NCBI GenBank assembly: GCA_043804035.1
Contig: JAZDJJ010000108.1
Location: forward strand, 1 to 35,707
From: JAZDJJ01 sp043804035
GTDB taxonomy: Bacteria > Bacteroidota > Bacteroidia > Palsa-948
Direction of reading: 5' to 3'
Length of the DNA: 35,707 nucleotides
The notes beneath the pieces were generated by a model. The model was given only the letters and a program-made list of their open reading frames with translations. It had not been told where the DNA came from and ran no database searches. The translations under genes and the position numbers were made by a program. Each line of letters begins with the position of its first letter. Positions within the stretch are counted from its first letter, which is position 1. Positions 35,272 to 35,707 of the stretch are shown here, piece by piece.

Positions 35272-35707
35272 TTATTTTTTTTCTGCCACTCTGAGATTTG
35301 CGCTTCTTGCTCTGCTATTTCTTTCTATTTCTTTTTTATCCGGAAAAATCGGTTTTCTTGTTATCGCACAAAATGGTATAAGTGTATTTCCAAAAACGTC
35401 TTTCTCCGCTTCTCCTTCAAATTTTCCTGACCTAAAAAAGTTTTTTACCAACTTGTCTTCTAATGAGTGATAAGATATTACCACTATTCTTCCACTTTCT
35501 TTTATCAACTCTTTACTTTGCATCAGCAACTCTTTCAGTGCATTTAATTCATCGTTCACTTCAATCCTTAATGCCTGAAACATTTTTGCGTAATACTGAT
35601 TCTCCTTTCCTTTTCTTACGCAGTTTGCTATTATCTTTTTCAATTGTTCAGATGTTCTTATTCTTTGTTTTCTTTTTGCTTGAATAGTATTTGCTAATCG
35701 CTTCGCG
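35272..35707 (-). CDS. rsmH: 16S rRNA m4C1402 methyltransferase, C-terminal part
   Basis: The frame enters from the right edge (AKRLANTIQAKRKQRIRT...) and ends at 35272, so only the last about 144 residues are present. QALRIEVNDELNALKELL, VVISYHSLEDKLVKNFF and NSRARSANLRVAEK are RsmH (MraW) signatures; the enzyme N4-methylates C1402 of 16S rRNA. It is the usual early gene of the dcw cluster, 45 bp ahead of ftsL. Confidence 0.95.
   Translation of the reverse strand, partial: AKRLANTIQAKRKQRIRTSEQLKKIIANCVRKGKENQYYAKMFQALRIEVNDELNALKELLMQSKELIKESGRIVVISYHSLEDKLVKNFFRSGKFEGEAEKDVFGNTLIPFCAITRKPIFPDKKEIERNSRARSANLRVAEKK

Overview
The window looks like a chromosomal segment of a low-GC member of the Bacteroidota. 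Three things point there: the gene order of the division and cell-wall (dcw) cluster with a long FtsZ ending in NSFLHDKPD, promoters of the TTG/TAnnTTTG type rather than the E. coli type, and a type II-C CRISPR repeat of the long GTTGTGATTTGC class.

Layout. 1-138: 5' end of an unidentified gene (minus). 316-3504: acs (acetyl-CoA synthetase) behind an OFA-family MFS transporter, one minus-strand operon. 3505-4049: intergenic DNA with promoters, degenerate direct repeats and a small palindromic element. 4050-5847: a secreted YD-repeat-like protein overlapping a class IV aminotransferase, plus strand. 5841-8539: a CRISPR array of 36 identical 46-bp repeats and 35 spacers. 8647-15637: cas2, cas1 and a giant cas9 (1828 aa), minus strand. 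15674-15895: two tandem tracrRNA-like genes, plus strand. 16014-17577: a cas1 pseudogene and an intact AAA-type ATPase, minus strand. 17606-17731: nine 14-bp tandem repeats at the ATPase promoter. 17962-35707: yqeY, ftsZ, ftsA, ftsQ, an amidohydrolase, murC, murG, ftsW, murD, mraY, murE, ftsI, ftsL and partial rsmH, all minus strand and transcribed from rsmH towards yqeY.

How the CRISPR locus should work. The anti-repeats on the plus strand fix the crRNA sense as plus. Every repeat carries TTG-N18-TATCTTTG, a good Bacteroidota promoter pointing into the next spacer, so each crRNA may have its own start, as described for some other type II-C systems. A bidirectional terminator separates the array from cas2. 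Three groups of spacers match one another apart from differences that fit protein-coding drift, with synonymous changes in two groups, so the array seems to have sampled the same conserved genes from related invaders more than once.

History. Cas9 and the tracrRNAs are flanked by direct duplications. On the left lie intact cas1 and the broken 3' end of the ATPase gene; on the right lie broken cas1 and the intact ATPase gene. This is the pattern left by single-crossover integration or a tandem duplication. The most unusual items are the Cas9 size, the paired tracrRNAs, the repeat-borne promoters and the ATPase-cas1 coupling. All functional statements are inferred from reading the sequence; no database search or folding program was run.
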